Below, one piece after another: positions 27,480-36,335 of a stretch of DNA of 64,000 nucleotides; the stretch's first letter is position 1; every line of letters begins with the position of its first letter. The notes beneath the pieces are model-generated. The model did no database searches, was not told where the DNA came from, and was given only the letters and a program-made list of their open reading frames with translations. This stretch comes from DASUBV01 sp036501025 (GTDB taxonomy: Bacteria; Actinomycetota; Actinomycetes; Streptosporangiales; Streptosporangiaceae), in the NCBI GenBank assembly GCA_036501025.1, contig DASYBB010000074.1, forward strand, positions 16,248 to 80,247, read 5' to 3'. The translations under genes and the position numbers were made by a program.

Positions 27480-28256
27480 TCAGGCGCGCTCGACCAGGGC
27501 GAGCACCCGGGCCGGGCTGCCCGACCCGCCGGCGATCGGCAGCGGCCCGGCGATGACCAGGGCTCCGGTGGCGGGCAGCGCGGCCAGGTTCTGGAGCTGC
27601 GTGAGCCCGTACTTGCCCGCTCCGAGCAGCTCGGAGTGACACGGGAAGGGCGGATCGAAGGAGTGCGCGGCACCGGCGTCGGTGCCCACCGTTTCGACGC
27701 CCAGGCCCATTACCGGTGACTCCCGCGCGATCCAGCGGGCGCATTCGACCGATAGGCCGGGCGTGTGCGGCCCGGTCTCATTGGCGTTGAGGAACTTCTC
27801 CTGGCTGTCCGAGCGCGCGTCCCAGCCGGTGCGGTACAGCAGCCAGCCCCGCTCGGGCAGCGGGCCGTGCTCCGCCTCCCATTGCCTGATGTGGTCGACC
27901 TCGAGCAGGAAGTCCGGGTCGGCCGCCGCCTGAGCGCTGAAGTCCAGCATCACGGCCGGGGCGATCAGGCTCGCCGCGGGCACCTGGGCGACGTCCAGGC
28001 CGTCCCGGCCGCTGATCCAGTGCACCGGAGCGTCAAAGTGGGTGCCGGTGTGCTCGCCGGTGGTGATGTCGTTCCAGTACCAGGCCGGGCCGCGGTCGTC
28101 GTACCGGCTCACCTCGCGCAGCGAGAACGACACGGTGTTGGCGAACGGCTCGGGCAGCCGGATCACCGGCGTCGTCGACTCCAGCCGGGCGGTGAGGTCC
28201 ACGACCTCCACGGCGCCGGACGCCAGGGCGGAAGAAAGCTGGTCAAGAATCGGCAT
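27480..28256 (-). CDS. Cyclase-family metal hydrolase (kynurenine-formamidase fold)
   Basis: This 258-residue protein has the cyclase metal-binding signature HTGTHFDAPVHW (about 75-86) and an N-terminal VEVVDLTARLESTTPVIRLPEP segment. The family includes kynurenine formamidase, isatin hydrolase and polyketide-cyclase-like hydrolases, which use Zn or Mn to hydrolyse amide or lactam bonds. The ATG at 28256 is preceded by GGAGG at a workable distance and gives the family's usual length. It is 2 bp ahead of a ThDP enzyme and surely co-transcribed, which suggests a short catabolic pathway. The substrate is unknown. Confidence 0.82.
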   Translation of the reverse strand: MPILDQLSSALASGAVEVVDLTARLESTTPVIRLPEPFANTVSFSLREVSRYDDRGPAWYWNDITTGEHTGTHFDAPVHWISGRDGLDVAQVPAASLIAPAVMLDFSAQAAADPDFLLEVDHIRQWEAEHGPLPERGWLLYRTGWDARSDSQEKFLNANETGPHTPGLSVECARWIARESPVMGLGVETVGTDAGAAHSFDPPFPCHSELLGAGKYGLTQLQNLAALPATGALVIAGPLPIAGGSGSPARVLALVERA

Positions 28257-28356
28257 GGAACGCGCCCTCCAGGCGACGAGCGGCTCGCGGGGCGGGGTTG
28301 CCCGCGCGAGGGCATGCACCAGACTGCCGGTGCCGGCCGGCGAGCACAATAGAGCC

Positions 28357-29136
28357 ATGACCAACCCCGCTATCAAAGCCACCACCCTGGTGACGCAGGA
28401 CGGCGTCCCGATCGACGCCGTCCACCTGCCCGGGCCCGGCGACCTGGGAATCGTCGTTGCGCACGGGTTCACGCTGAGCTGGCAGCGGCCGGCCGTGTGG
28501 CGGGTCGCGACGCGCCTGAGCCGGTTCGGCGGGGTGGTCAGCTTCGACTTCCGGGGCCACGGGCGGTCCGGGGGCGCGTCGACGGTCGGCGACCTGGAGA
28601 TCAGGGACCTGGACGTGGCCGTGGCCTACGCCCGCGAGCTCGGCTACACGAAGATCGCGACGGTCGGGTTCTCCATGGGCGCCTCGGTCGTGCTGCGGCA
28701 CGCCGGCCTGATCGGCGGCGTGGACGCGGTCGTGGCGGTCAGCGGGCCGGGGCGCTGGTACTACCGGGGCACCAAGCCGATGCGGCGGGTGCACTTCGCC
28801 ATCGAGAACCGGGTCGGCCGGCTGATCCTGCGCAGCTTCTGGGACACCCGGATCAGCAACGGCCGGTGGGACCCCGACCCGGTGCCGCCCGACGAGGCCG
28901 CCGCCCTGATCGCGCCGGTGCCCCTGCTGGTCGTGCACGGCGACCAGGACGAGTTCTTCCCCGTCGACCACGCCGAGCAGATCTACGCGGCCGCCCGCGA
29001 CCCCAAGGACCTGTGGATCGTCCCCGGCTTCGGGCACGCCGAGTCCGGCTCGCCGCCGGCCCTGGTGGACCGGATCGGCGGCTGGCTGCTGGCCCGGGTG
29101 CCGGCCGGCGCCGAGGCGGCGCCTACCCGAACGTGA
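28357..29136 (+). CDS. Alpha/beta hydrolase
   Basis: This 259-residue alpha/beta-hydrolase has GIVVAHGFTLSWQ at the oxyanion strand and nucleophile elbow GFSMGAS (serine at about 107). The acid lies in VVHGDQDEFFPVDHA and the histidine in VPGFGHAES. Acylglycerol-lipase-like and other esterase functions are possible. It is divergent from the cyclase gene. Its 3' end overlaps the convergent dipZ-like gene by 14 bp. Confidence 0.85.
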   Translation: MTNPAIKATTLVTQDGVPIDAVHLPGPGDLGIVVAHGFTLSWQRPAVWRVATRLSRFGGVVSFDFRGHGRSGGASTVGDLEIRDLDVAVAYARELGYTKIATVGFSMGASVVLRHAGLIGGVDAVVAVSGPGRWYYRGTKPMRRVHFAIENRVGRLILRSFWDTRISNGRWDPDPVPPDEAAALIAPVPLLVVHGDQDEFFPVDHAEQIYAAARDPKDLWIVPGFGHAESGSPPALVDRIGGWLLARVPAGAEAAPTRT

Positions 29137-30958
29137 ACGAGTAGGCGCTCAGCCCCGGCGAGAGCGTCACCTCGATGGTGGCGCTCTCCGGCTGCGCGCG
29201 GCTGACCAGCGTGTAGATGTCCGGCGCGCCGGACACGTGGTAGGTGGTCGTCTTCCCGTTGACCGTGGCCGTGACCGTCCCGGTCCCGCCCACGTCGAGG
29301 TAGACATCGTCGGCGGTGAAGTTCAGCTTGAGCGCCGCGTTCTTCCCCGCGGTGAGGTTCTCGCTGCCGACCGTCCACGTGCCCGCGAGCGCCCACTCGC
29401 TCGGCGGGATCGAGGCCGGGAACGAGAAGCCTTGCGTCCCGGTGCCGCCCTGCCCCGCGTAGGTGTCGGCCCGCGCCGACCCGAGGTAGGTCTCCGGCGT
29501 CTGGTCGGTCGAGGTCGGCGTCGTGTCCGGGACCTGCGTGGCGGCCGGCAGGTGCAGCCCCGGCCGGGCCGCGGTGAGCAGCTGCCGGATCAGCGCCTCG
29601 TTCTGCGCGTAGTTGCCCTCGCCGATGGACACGTGCCGGACCGTGCCGGTCGAGTCGATCAGGTAGTCGGCCGGCCAGGAGTCGTTGCCGTAGTTGTCCC
29701 AGGTCTTGTAGTTGTCGTCCAGGGCCACCGGGTAGTCGATCTTCAGCCGCTTGACGCCGGCCGCCACATTCGCCGGGACATGCTCGAACGCGTACTCCGG
29801 GGTCTGCACCCCGATGACGACCAGGCCGTCCGCCTTGTAGTCGGAGTACCAGGCGTTGACGTGCGTGATGGCGCGCTGGCAGTTGATGCACGAGTAGGCC
29901 CAGAAGTCGACCAGGACAACCTTGCCGCGCAGCCCGCTCAGGTTCAGCGCCTTGTCGCCCGGCGTGTTGAACCACTGCTGGATGCCCCCGATCGGCGGGG
30001 CCTTGCCGCAGCTGGTCAGCGTCAGCGACGGGTTCTGGGAGCAGGCCGCCAGGGCCGCCTTCTGCTTGGGGCCGAGCACCGACGAGCCGCTGCCGGCCGT
30101 GTCGAGGGCCTGGTTCAGCCCGGAGGTGTAGTCCGGGATGGCGCGCTGCAGGGCGTCGGTCACGTTGAAGGTCAGCGCCACGGCGAGCGCGATCAGCACC
30201 ACGCCGGCCCCGATCCGGACCGCGCGCTGGCGGGTCCGGAACGCCCGCACCCGCTCGGCCACCCGGCGCCCGGCCAGCGCGAAGCCCAGCAGCGGGATGG
30301 CCGTCCCGACGCCGAACGCCACCGTCAGGGCCACCGTGTCGACCCCGATCTTGCCCGTCGCGCCGGCCACGGTGATGGCGGCCAGCACCGGCCCGGCGCA
30401 CGGCACGTAGACCGCGCCGAGGGCGAGCCCGAGGCCGAATCCGCCGTGCTGCTTCCCCACCCGGCGCTGCGGGATCCGGGCGAACGGCCGCTCCAGCAGG
30501 TCCTGCACGCGGGGGAACATCATCGCGATGCCGACCAGCACCAGCACGACCAGCCCGGCCCACCGGATGATGTCCTTGGGCAGGGGGAGCACGCTCAGGA
30601 CCAGGGTGCCGAGCAGCGTGAACACGCTGAAGCTGAGGGCCAGCCCGGCCACCACCAGGTACGGCCGGCGGCCGTCGCGGTGCGCCCGGTCCGCCGCGGG
30701 AGCGGGCACCTCGCCCGCGGCCGCGGTCCCGGCCGGGCCGCCGCCGGACGGCCCCGGGCCGCCCGCCTGCTCCGCGTCCGCGGGCGCGCCGACGGTCGCG
30801 GGCACCCGGTCAGCGCCCCGGCTCTGCGCCGCCGCCGGCTCCGGGCGGGCCCCCTGCGCGCCGCCGGTCAGGAAGATCACCGGGAGCACGGGCAGGACGC
30901 ACGGGGAAATGCCCGTGATGAGGCCGCCCACGAGCCCGATCAGGATAAGAGTGATCAC
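29123..30958 (-). CDS. DipZ-like thiol-disulfide redox protein (CcdA domain plus thioredoxin domain)
   Basis: This 611-residue fusion protein moves electrons across the membrane for extracytoplasmic thiol reduction, for example in cytochrome c maturation. The N-terminal CcdA/DsbD part has GLITGISPCVLPVLPVIF in helix 1 and six to seven helices in all. A TlpA/thioredoxin-like domain outside the cell carries the CxxC active site SCINC at about 355. A C-terminal beta-sandwich domain (about 480-611) follows, as in mycobacterial DipZ. The GTG start at 30958 is supported by GGAGGG six bases upstream. An Ala/Pro/Gly-rich insert of about 60 residues splits helices 1 and 2, which is unusual. No cytochrome c biogenesis partners are adjacent. 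Confidence 0.88.
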   Translation of the reverse strand: MITLILIGLVGGLITGISPCVLPVLPVIFLTGGAQGARPEPAAAQSRGADRVPATVGAPADAEQAGGPGPSGGGPAGTAAAGEVPAPAADRAHRDGRRPYLVVAGLALSFSVFTLLGTLVLSVLPLPKDIIRWAGLVVLVLVGIAMMFPRVQDLLERPFARIPQRRVGKQHGGFGLGLALGAVYVPCAGPVLAAITVAGATGKIGVDTVALTVAFGVGTAIPLLGFALAGRRVAERVRAFRTRQRAVRIGAGVVLIALAVALTFNVTDALQRAIPDYTSGLNQALDTAGSGSSVLGPKQKAALAACSQNPSLTLTSCGKAPPIGGIQQWFNTPGDKALNLSGLRGKVVLVDFWAYSCINCQRAITHVNAWYSDYKADGLVVIGVQTPEYAFEHVPANVAAGVKRLKIDYPVALDDNYKTWDNYGNDSWPADYLIDSTGTVRHVSIGEGNYAQNEALIRQLLTAARPGLHLPAATQVPDTTPTSTDQTPETYLGSARADTYAGQGGTGTQGFSFPASIPPSEWALAGTWTVGSENLTAGKNAALKLNFTADDVYLDVGGTGTVTATVNGKTTTYHVSGAPDIYTLVSRAQPESATIEVTLSPGLSAYSFTFG

Positions 30959-31083
30959 GTGAAACCCTCCATGGCTCTGTCCATGAACACGAGCCACCCG
31001 GCCCCGTGGTTCCGGGCCGGACATGACGATCCTGTGACGCTTCCCTGAGGAATTGCTGAGCGGGCCGGCGATAATCCAGGCGC

Positions 31084-31710
31084 ATGGCCCCCCGAACGAT
31101 CACCACCGTCCTGTTCGACGGCTTCGAGCCGCTGGACGTCTTCGGCCCGCTGGAGCTGTTCGGCTCCCTGCCCGACCAGTTCCGCCTGGTCCTGGCCGGC
31201 CCCGGCGCCGGCCCGGTGCGCAGCGCCCACGGCTGGGCCGTAGTGACGGACGTCTCCTACGAAACGCTGCCGCCCCCCGACATCGTGCTCGTCCCCGGCG
31301 GCCGCGGCACCCGGCCGCTCACGACCGACGCCGGCTTCCTGGGCTGGCTCGCCCGCTGGGCGGCCGGCGCCGACCTGGTCACCTCGGTATGCACCGGCTC
31401 GGCGCTGCTCGCCGCGGCCGGCCTGCTCGACGGCTACCGGGCCACGTCCAACAAGCGGGCCTTCGCCTGGGCCCGCGAGCAGGGCCCGCGGGTGGAGTGG
31501 GTCGCCCAGGCCCGCTGGGTGGCCGACCGTGACCGGTGGACGTCCTCCGGCGTCGCGGCCGGCATGGACATGGCGCTCGCCCTCATCGCCGGCCTGCACG
31601 GCGAGGAGCTGGCCCGCGAGGTCGCGGACCGCGTCGAGCTGGAGTGGCACCAGGACTCCGCCTGGGACCCCTTCGCCGCCCGCGCCGGCCTGGTGCCCGG
31701 CCCCGGCTAA
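31084..31710 (+). CDS. DJ-1/PfpI family protein
   Basis: This 208-residue single-domain protein begins TTVLFDGFEPLDVFGPLELF and carries the cysteine elbow SVCTGSALLAAAGLLDG. A SNKRAFAWA segment replaces the more common THWA. The closest remembered group is isonitrile-hydratase-like (InhA) DJ-1 proteins, but the reaction is not certain. It is divergent from dipZ and convergent with the U32-like gene. Confidence 0.85.
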   Translation: MAPRTITTVLFDGFEPLDVFGPLELFGSLPDQFRLVLAGPGAGPVRSAHGWAVVTDVSYETLPPPDIVLVPGGRGTRPLTTDAGFLGWLARWAAGADLVTSVCTGSALLAAAGLLDGYRATSNKRAFAWAREQGPRVEWVAQARWVADRDRWTSSGVAAGMDMALALIAGLHGEELAREVADRVELEWHQDSAWDPFAARAGLVPGPG

Positions 31711-31717
31711 TGCTCGG

Positions 31718-32638
31718 CTAGGGCTCGGGGATGCCGAGGCCCTTGGCGCCCGGCGCGGACTGGGTCAGCTTGAGGTCGCTGCGGCGCATCCACTCCAGCG
31801 CGACCTGGGCGCGGTGTACCTTCTCCCGCGCGATGGCGGCGGCGTCGGCCTCGATGTGGACGCCGCTGGGATACAGCGGCCGTGCGTTGCGCAGCCCGAA
31901 CTTGACGTACATCGGCGCGGCCGCGGCGACCAGGTCGGCCGCCTCCTGCCCGCGCACGATGCCGCCCATGCCGTCGGGCGCCTCCACGTACAGGTCCAGC
32001 GGCACGCTCGCGTGCGCGCGCATCTCGGCCAGCTGGCCGAGCGTGACGTCGGCGGGCACGTTGACGGTGGAGGCGCCGAGGTCCTGCAGCTGCCGCAGGC
32101 TGACCGGGTTGGACGGCGCGATGACGGCGGACACCTTCCACACCACCGACGCGGGCAGGTCGCCGGCCGCCTGCAGCTCGGCGACCAGCTGGAGCAGCCC
32201 GGGGTCGGCGACCAGGAAGCCGCGGATGCCCTGCTCCACCCCGCGCAGCACGTCATCGAGCGCGTAGCGGAGCTGCCGGGTGCCGCGCAGGCGGCCGGCC
32301 AGGCCCGCGCCGTCCGCCGCGTGCGCGGACCGGCCGATGTCCCACTCCTCGCGCGGCCCGACGAACAGCGAGACCTCGGTGCCGGTGTCCGCGCCGATGC
32401 GGGCCATCTCGGCCAGCTCGGCCTCGCTCAGCAGCATCGCCCCGCTGCCCTGCGAGACCCGGTTCACGATCACGCCGACCGCGGCGGCCGCCTCGACCAC
32501 GGCCCGCAGCACGGCGGGGCCCTCGACGCTCGGGATCTCGATCCGGAAGTGCGCTCCGTCCGGGAACCGGGCCGCGCTGGCGGCCGGCGCCTGCTCGGCG
32601 GCGAGTCCGCGCCCGGCCAGGATGTCGGCTCCCGTCAT
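31718..32638 (-). CDS. U32-peptidase-like protein
   Basis: This is a 306-residue protein of TIM-barrel character. Its segments are GAHFRIEIPSVEGPAVLRAV, VSLFVGPREEWDIG, LRYALDDVLRGVEQGIRGFL, STVNVPADVTLGQLAEMR and YVKFGLRNARPLYPSG. I recall this as an actinobacterial protein annotated as a U32-family peptidase relative, and the assignment is moderate. The ATG at 32638 is preferred to 32719 because the upstream extension is low-complexity. It stands alone. The biochemical role is unknown. Confidence 0.6.
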   Translation of the reverse strand: MTGADILAGRGLAAEQAPAASAARFPDGAHFRIEIPSVEGPAVLRAVVEAAAAVGVIVNRVSQGSGAMLLSEAELAEMARIGADTGTEVSLFVGPREEWDIGRSAHAADGAGLAGRLRGTRQLRYALDDVLRGVEQGIRGFLVADPGLLQLVAELQAAGDLPASVVWKVSAVIAPSNPVSLRQLQDLGASTVNVPADVTLGQLAEMRAHASVPLDLYVEAPDGMGGIVRGQEAADLVAAAAPMYVKFGLRNARPLYPSGVHIEADAAAIAREKVHRAQVALEWMRRSDLKLTQSAPGAKGLGIPEP

Positions 32639-32794
32639 GTGCTGCCGCCTCTCGGTCGTCGTCGCGCCCGCGGCCGGACGGGGCGACGCCCCTCCGGCGG
32701 GCACGGGCATGGCGATCATTGTGTCAAGGCGCGGCGGTTGGCGGGAAGCGCGGCGATCCCGGGCCGGGGGGCGCTGAGGAAAGCGTCCCCTCGG

Positions 32795-33544
32795 CTAGCG
32801 GCGGATCTTGCGCCAGACGGGGCGGGGGACCACGCGGAGGGCGGCGGCCAGGACGCGCAGGGTGCCGGGCACCCAGACCAGCGTCTCGCCGTTCTTGGCC
32901 AGCGCGGCGGCGACCGCCTCGCCGACGGCCGGCGGGGTGGTGGCCAGGGGCGCCGGGGACATGCCGCGGGTCATCCGGCCGATGACGAAGCCCGGCCGCA
33001 CCAGCAGGACCCGGACGCCGGTGCCGTGCAGCGCGTCGGTCAGCCCGCGGCCGAAGGCATCCAGGCCGGCCTTGGCCGACCCGTACACGAAGCTGGCCTT
33101 GCGCGGCCGGACCGCGGCGATGGACGACAGGATCACGATCGTCCCGTGCCCCTGGGCGCGCATCCGCCCGGCGACGGCCAGCAGGGTGGTGACGTGGCCG
33201 GTGAAGTTCGTCCCGACCAGGCGGCCGGCCTCCAGCGGGTCGCCGTCCAGGGTCTCCTGCCGGGTCAGCACCCCGGCCGCCGAGATGACCAGGTCGACCT
33301 CCCCGCCCGCGAAGGCGCTGTCGATCAGGGCCGGATGCGCGCCGAAGTCCAGCGCGTCGAACTCCAGCGTGGTGACCCGGTAGGGCAGCGCCTTGCCGGC
33401 CGCGGCCAGCAGCTGCTCATCCCGGCCGGCCAGCAGCACCTCGGTCTCGCCCGGCGCGCGCAGCGCGGCCAGGATCGCGAGCCCGATCTCGCTGGTCCCG
33501 CCCAGCAGCAGGATCCGGGCGGGCCGCCCCAGGGCATCCAGCAC
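32795..33544 (-). CDS. dprE2: Short-chain dehydrogenase, DprE2-like
   Basis: This 249-residue NAD(P)-dependent SDR has a nucleotide-binding motif GGTSEIGLAI near the N-terminus, ILSSIAAVRP and the catalytic YGSAK. The motif GGTSEIG and the C-terminal VWRKIRR fit DprE2, the reductase half of decaprenylphosphoryl-ribose epimerisation in cell-wall arabinan synthesis. The neighbouring decaprenyl-phosphate phosphoribosyltransferase-like UbiA supports this. The oxidase half DprE1 is not seen in this window. Confidence 0.75.
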   Translation of the reverse strand: MLDALGRPARILLLGGTSEIGLAILAALRAPGETEVLLAGRDEQLLAAAGKALPYRVTTLEFDALDFGAHPALIDSAFAGGEVDLVISAAGVLTRQETLDGDPLEAGRLVGTNFTGHVTTLLAVAGRMRAQGHGTIVILSSIAAVRPRKASFVYGSAKAGLDAFGRGLTDALHGTGVRVLLVRPGFVIGRMTRGMSPAPLATTPPAVGEAVAAALAKNGETLVWVPGTLRVLAAALRVVPRPVWRKIRR

Positions 33545-33553
33545 GGCAGCTCC

Positions 33554-33634
33554 TCAGTTACTCAGCACGGCTACGGCTACTCAGTACACGGCAATTCAGT
33601 ACGGCTACGGCTGCGGCCACTCAGCACGACTCGG
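33554..33634 (-). repeat. Degenerate ACTCAG(C/T)ACGGCTACGG repeats before dprE2
   Basis: Four imperfect copies of an ACTCAG(C/T)AC core, three followed by CGGCTACGG or a variant, lie in the 94-bp gap directly upstream of dprE2. They are lower in GC than the flanks. Function unknown; they may be leftover slippage sequence. Confidence 0.5.
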
Positions 33635-33638
33635 GCGG

Positions 33639-34715
33639 TCACCGCCGCGCGGCTAACAAGCCCGCCGCGAACAGGGCCAGCCAGGCCAGCTCCGCGACGG
33701 CCATGACGCGGTCCCGGATGATCAGGTCCTCGACGCCCTTGCCATCGGCGTGCCCGCTCAGCCAGTCGAACCGGGCCAGCGCCACCGCCAGCGCCACGAG
33801 GCTGACCAGGTGCCAGATCTCCCGGTCGCCGCCGCTGCTGGTCACCGCCCACAGCGCGTAGGACACGACCATAGCGCCGCTCAGCAGGCGCGAGACCACG
33901 CCGAGCGAGCGGTAGCGGTAGAAGCGCACCACCGGCCGGTGGCCGGCCGCGCCGTCGCCCAGGGTGGCCAGCTCGCCGCGGCGCTTGCTGACCGCGACCA
34001 TGAGCGCGCCGAGGCTGCACACGGTCAGGAACCAGCCCGACGGCGGGACATGGGTGGCCGCCGCCCCGCCGAGGGCGCGCAGCACGAAGCCGGACGCCAC
34101 GCAGGCCAGCTCGACCACCGGCACGTGCTTGAGGGCCAGCGAGTAGGAGAACGAGATGACGAGGTAGATCGCGATGGTCACGGTCAGGCCGGGCGCGCTG
34201 ATCCAGAAGCCCGAGCTGATGGCCGCGATCGTCAGCACCACGGCGACGGCCAGGGCATGCGCGGCCGGGAGCTCGCCGGAGGCGATGGGCCGATGCCGCT
34301 TGACCGGGTGCTGCCGGTCGCGCTCGGCGTCCACCACGTCGTTGACCAGGTAGACCGTGCTGGACGCGGCGATGAACGCGACCAGCGCGACCAGCGCGTA
34401 GGCGAGGCCGTACGGCCGCCCGACCGTCGCCCCGGCGACCGGCGCCGCCAGCACGAGCAGGTTCTTGGGCCACTGGCGCGGCCTGCTGGCCCGCAGCACC
34501 GCGCCGGGCCAGCCGCCGGCCGAGCGCGGCCGGCGGGCCGGGCCGCTGGCCGGGCCCGGGCCGGGGCTCAGAGCCGGGCCCGGGACCACGCTCGGGAGCG
34601 GGCCGGGGACCGGGACCGGGATCCCGGCCCGCCCCGGCGCCGGGGTCTCCAGCGCCGCCCCCGTCCGCACCGGTGCTTCCTGCGGCCTCGGCCCGCCGCG
34701 CTGGCTGCCCGTCAC
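33639..34715 (-). CDS. Decaprenyl-phosphate phosphoribosyltransferase-like UbiA enzyme
   Basis: This 358-residue polytopic membrane protein has the Asp-rich motif NDVVDAERDRQHPVKRHRPIASG, which marks the UbiA subgroup that includes mycobacterial Rv3806c. That enzyme moves phosphoribose from PRPP to decaprenyl phosphate. KHVPVVELACVASGFVLRA and the second motif region agree. The GTG at 34715 is chosen because it overlaps the upstream stop as GTGA. About 70 Pro/Gly-rich residues then precede the first helix. It lies between a phosphodiester glycosidase gene and dprE2, consistent with a cell-wall lipid-sugar pathway. Confidence 0.8.
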   Translation of the reverse strand: MTGSQRGGPRPQEAPVRTGAALETPAPGRAGIPVPVPGPLPSVVPGPALSPGPGPASGPARRPRSAGGWPGAVLRASRPRQWPKNLLVLAAPVAGATVGRPYGLAYALVALVAFIAASSTVYLVNDVVDAERDRQHPVKRHRPIASGELPAAHALAVAVVLTIAAISSGFWISAPGLTVTIAIYLVISFSYSLALKHVPVVELACVASGFVLRALGGAAATHVPPSGWFLTVCSLGALMVAVSKRRGELATLGDGAAGHRPVVRFYRYRSLGVVSRLLSGAMVVSYALWAVTSSGGDREIWHLVSLVALAVALARFDWLSGHADGKGVEDLIIRDRVMAVAELAWLALFAAGLLAARR

Positions 34716-36013
34716 CGCGCGAATACCGCCGTGAAGTCGCGGTTGGCGGGGGAGTAGTAGCGCGCCGGCGGCTGCACCTGATCCGGCAGCAGGCTCACGG
34801 GCTTCGGGTTGAAGGGGTGCTGACCGGGCTGGTAGTACATGAAATTTGTCCAATCCGGGTTGATGTCCAGCTCCATGGCCGTCACCGCGCCGGCCCGCGC
34901 GAGCAGGCTGGCCAGCGAGCGGACGGACAGGGCCGGCCCGTAGACGTAGATGATGCGGCCGTCGGCGGTGACGCCAATGCCCGATCGCCAGACGTAATAG
35001 TTCCCGCCGAGGGTTGCGCCCCAGTTCGTCTCCACGTTCTGGTCCACCGTGGGCGGGACCTTGCCGCCGAGCACGATGGGCAGCAGGTTCTGCCGCACCC
35101 CGGCGACCGCCGGGGTCATGACCAGTCCGTGCTCATCCCAGGTCCCGATGGTGAAGCTGCCGTCGCGGTAGTAGACCATCGAGGCCACGCCCTTGCGCAG
35201 CGGCCCGCCGCGGTGGCTCCCGTTGAGGTAGAACCCACCGCCGGACGAGGCGATCTTGAACCCGCCGTTGAAGGTCGCCGCCAGGCCGTGCCGGGCGCCC
35301 GCGGCCAGGACCGGCGAGGCCCCGCCGTAGCTGCCGGGCCCCGGGTCCTCGGCGCCGGGCCGGAGCTCGAACCGCAGCAGGTGCGGGTTCATCGAGACGA
35401 TGCCCGCCACGAACGACGTGTGCACGCTGTCGGGCCGCAGGAACGTGGCGTACATGGCCGGGACATTGCTCACGACGTACAGCGACCGCCACTGGCCCTC
35501 GCCCGGCAGCGGCTTGCCCGCGGGGGAGGTCAGCGGCGCCGGGACGGCGAATCCCGGCTGCGGCGGGGGCGGGCTGACCGGGCCGGCCGGGCCGCGGTGG
35601 CCGGGCGGGCGCGGCCCGGCGCCCTTGGCGGCCGCGGCGCCTTCCCCGGTCAGCGAGAAGGACGGTTTGCCGCCGACCTTCGGCGACTTGTAGGAGACCC
35701 ATTCCCCGAATGTCACCAGCGGTCCGAGATCATGATCGCGTGCCCATTCCGCCGCGCGCTCGGAGAGCGTCCCGCCGCCGGGACGGGTCAGGGCGTATCC
35801 CATCGACCAGGAAAACCAGGCGAAGATAAGCACGAATACGGCCGCGGTAATCCGGAAGCCCCGGCGGTTCAGCAGCCGGCGCCGTGACCGGTCCGGCCCG
35901 GGCGGGCCCGGCGGCGCGCCCTCCGGCACGGCCGGCGCATCGGCCGGCGCACCGGACTCGGCCGGGTCCTCCCTGCGGATCCGCACCCGCCTGGACGTAC
36001 CGGAGTCAGGCAT
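34712..36013 (-). CDS. Membrane-anchored phosphodiester glycosidase (NAGPA-like)
   Basis: This 433-residue protein has a charged Pro-rich cytoplasmic N-terminus, one transmembrane helix at about 52-72 and a long linker. A C-terminal NAGPA/phosphodiester-glycosidase domain runs from about 210, with NGGFKIASSGGGFYLNG, the central DGRIIYVYGPALSVRSLASLLARAGA region and AMELDINPDWTNF. The domain's named member removes N-acetylglucosamine from a phosphodiester; bacterial relatives are thought to act on wall glycopolymers. It is the first gene of the operon with UbiA and dprE2. Confidence 0.8.
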   Translation of the reverse strand: MPDSGTSRRVRIRREDPAESGAPADAPAVPEGAPPGPPGPDRSRRRLLNRRGFRITAAVFVLIFAWFSWSMGYALTRPGGGTLSERAAEWARDHDLGPLVTFGEWVSYKSPKVGGKPSFSLTGEGAAAAKGAGPRPPGHRGPAGPVSPPPPQPGFAVPAPLTSPAGKPLPGEGQWRSLYVVSNVPAMYATFLRPDSVHTSFVAGIVSMNPHLLRFELRPGAEDPGPGSYGGASPVLAAGARHGLAATFNGGFKIASSGGGFYLNGSHRGGPLRKGVASMVYYRDGSFTIGTWDEHGLVMTPAVAGVRQNLLPIVLGGKVPPTVDQNVETNWGATLGGNYYVWRSGIGVTADGRIIYVYGPALSVRSLASLLARAGAVTAMELDINPDWTNFMYYQPGQHPFNPKPVSLLPDQVQPPARYYSPANRDFTAVFAR

Positions 36014-36335
36014 GCATGTCCTCCCTGCCGCCCGGATGTCCGGACGGCCGGCCCCCGCATGGATCAGTTACCGGTCAGCTGGCGCTCGGACCGCCGTCAG
36101 GAAGCGCCCGCACGGCATGGAGCATACTGCCCAAAACCGGCGTGTTGCGTTGCCGTCCCCGAACATAACTATGCGCTAAACAGCTTCTTTACTACTTCGG
36201 CGCCCGGCCGCCGGAGATCGCGGGGCCAGCCCCGTTCCGCCCGGCCCGACCGGGCCATGCCAGGCCCTGCCCCCGGAAATCCCCGGCCAAGCTCATGCCG
36301 GGGTAATAGATCATTACCGACGCGCGGCCAGCGCG
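36014..36335. other. Intergenic region upstream of the glycosidase operon
   Basis: These 322 bp separate the glycosidase start from the GuaB1 stop, both minus strand. A lower-GC patch at about 36150-36200 could hold the promoter. No gene or clear structure was seen. Confidence 0.45.
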
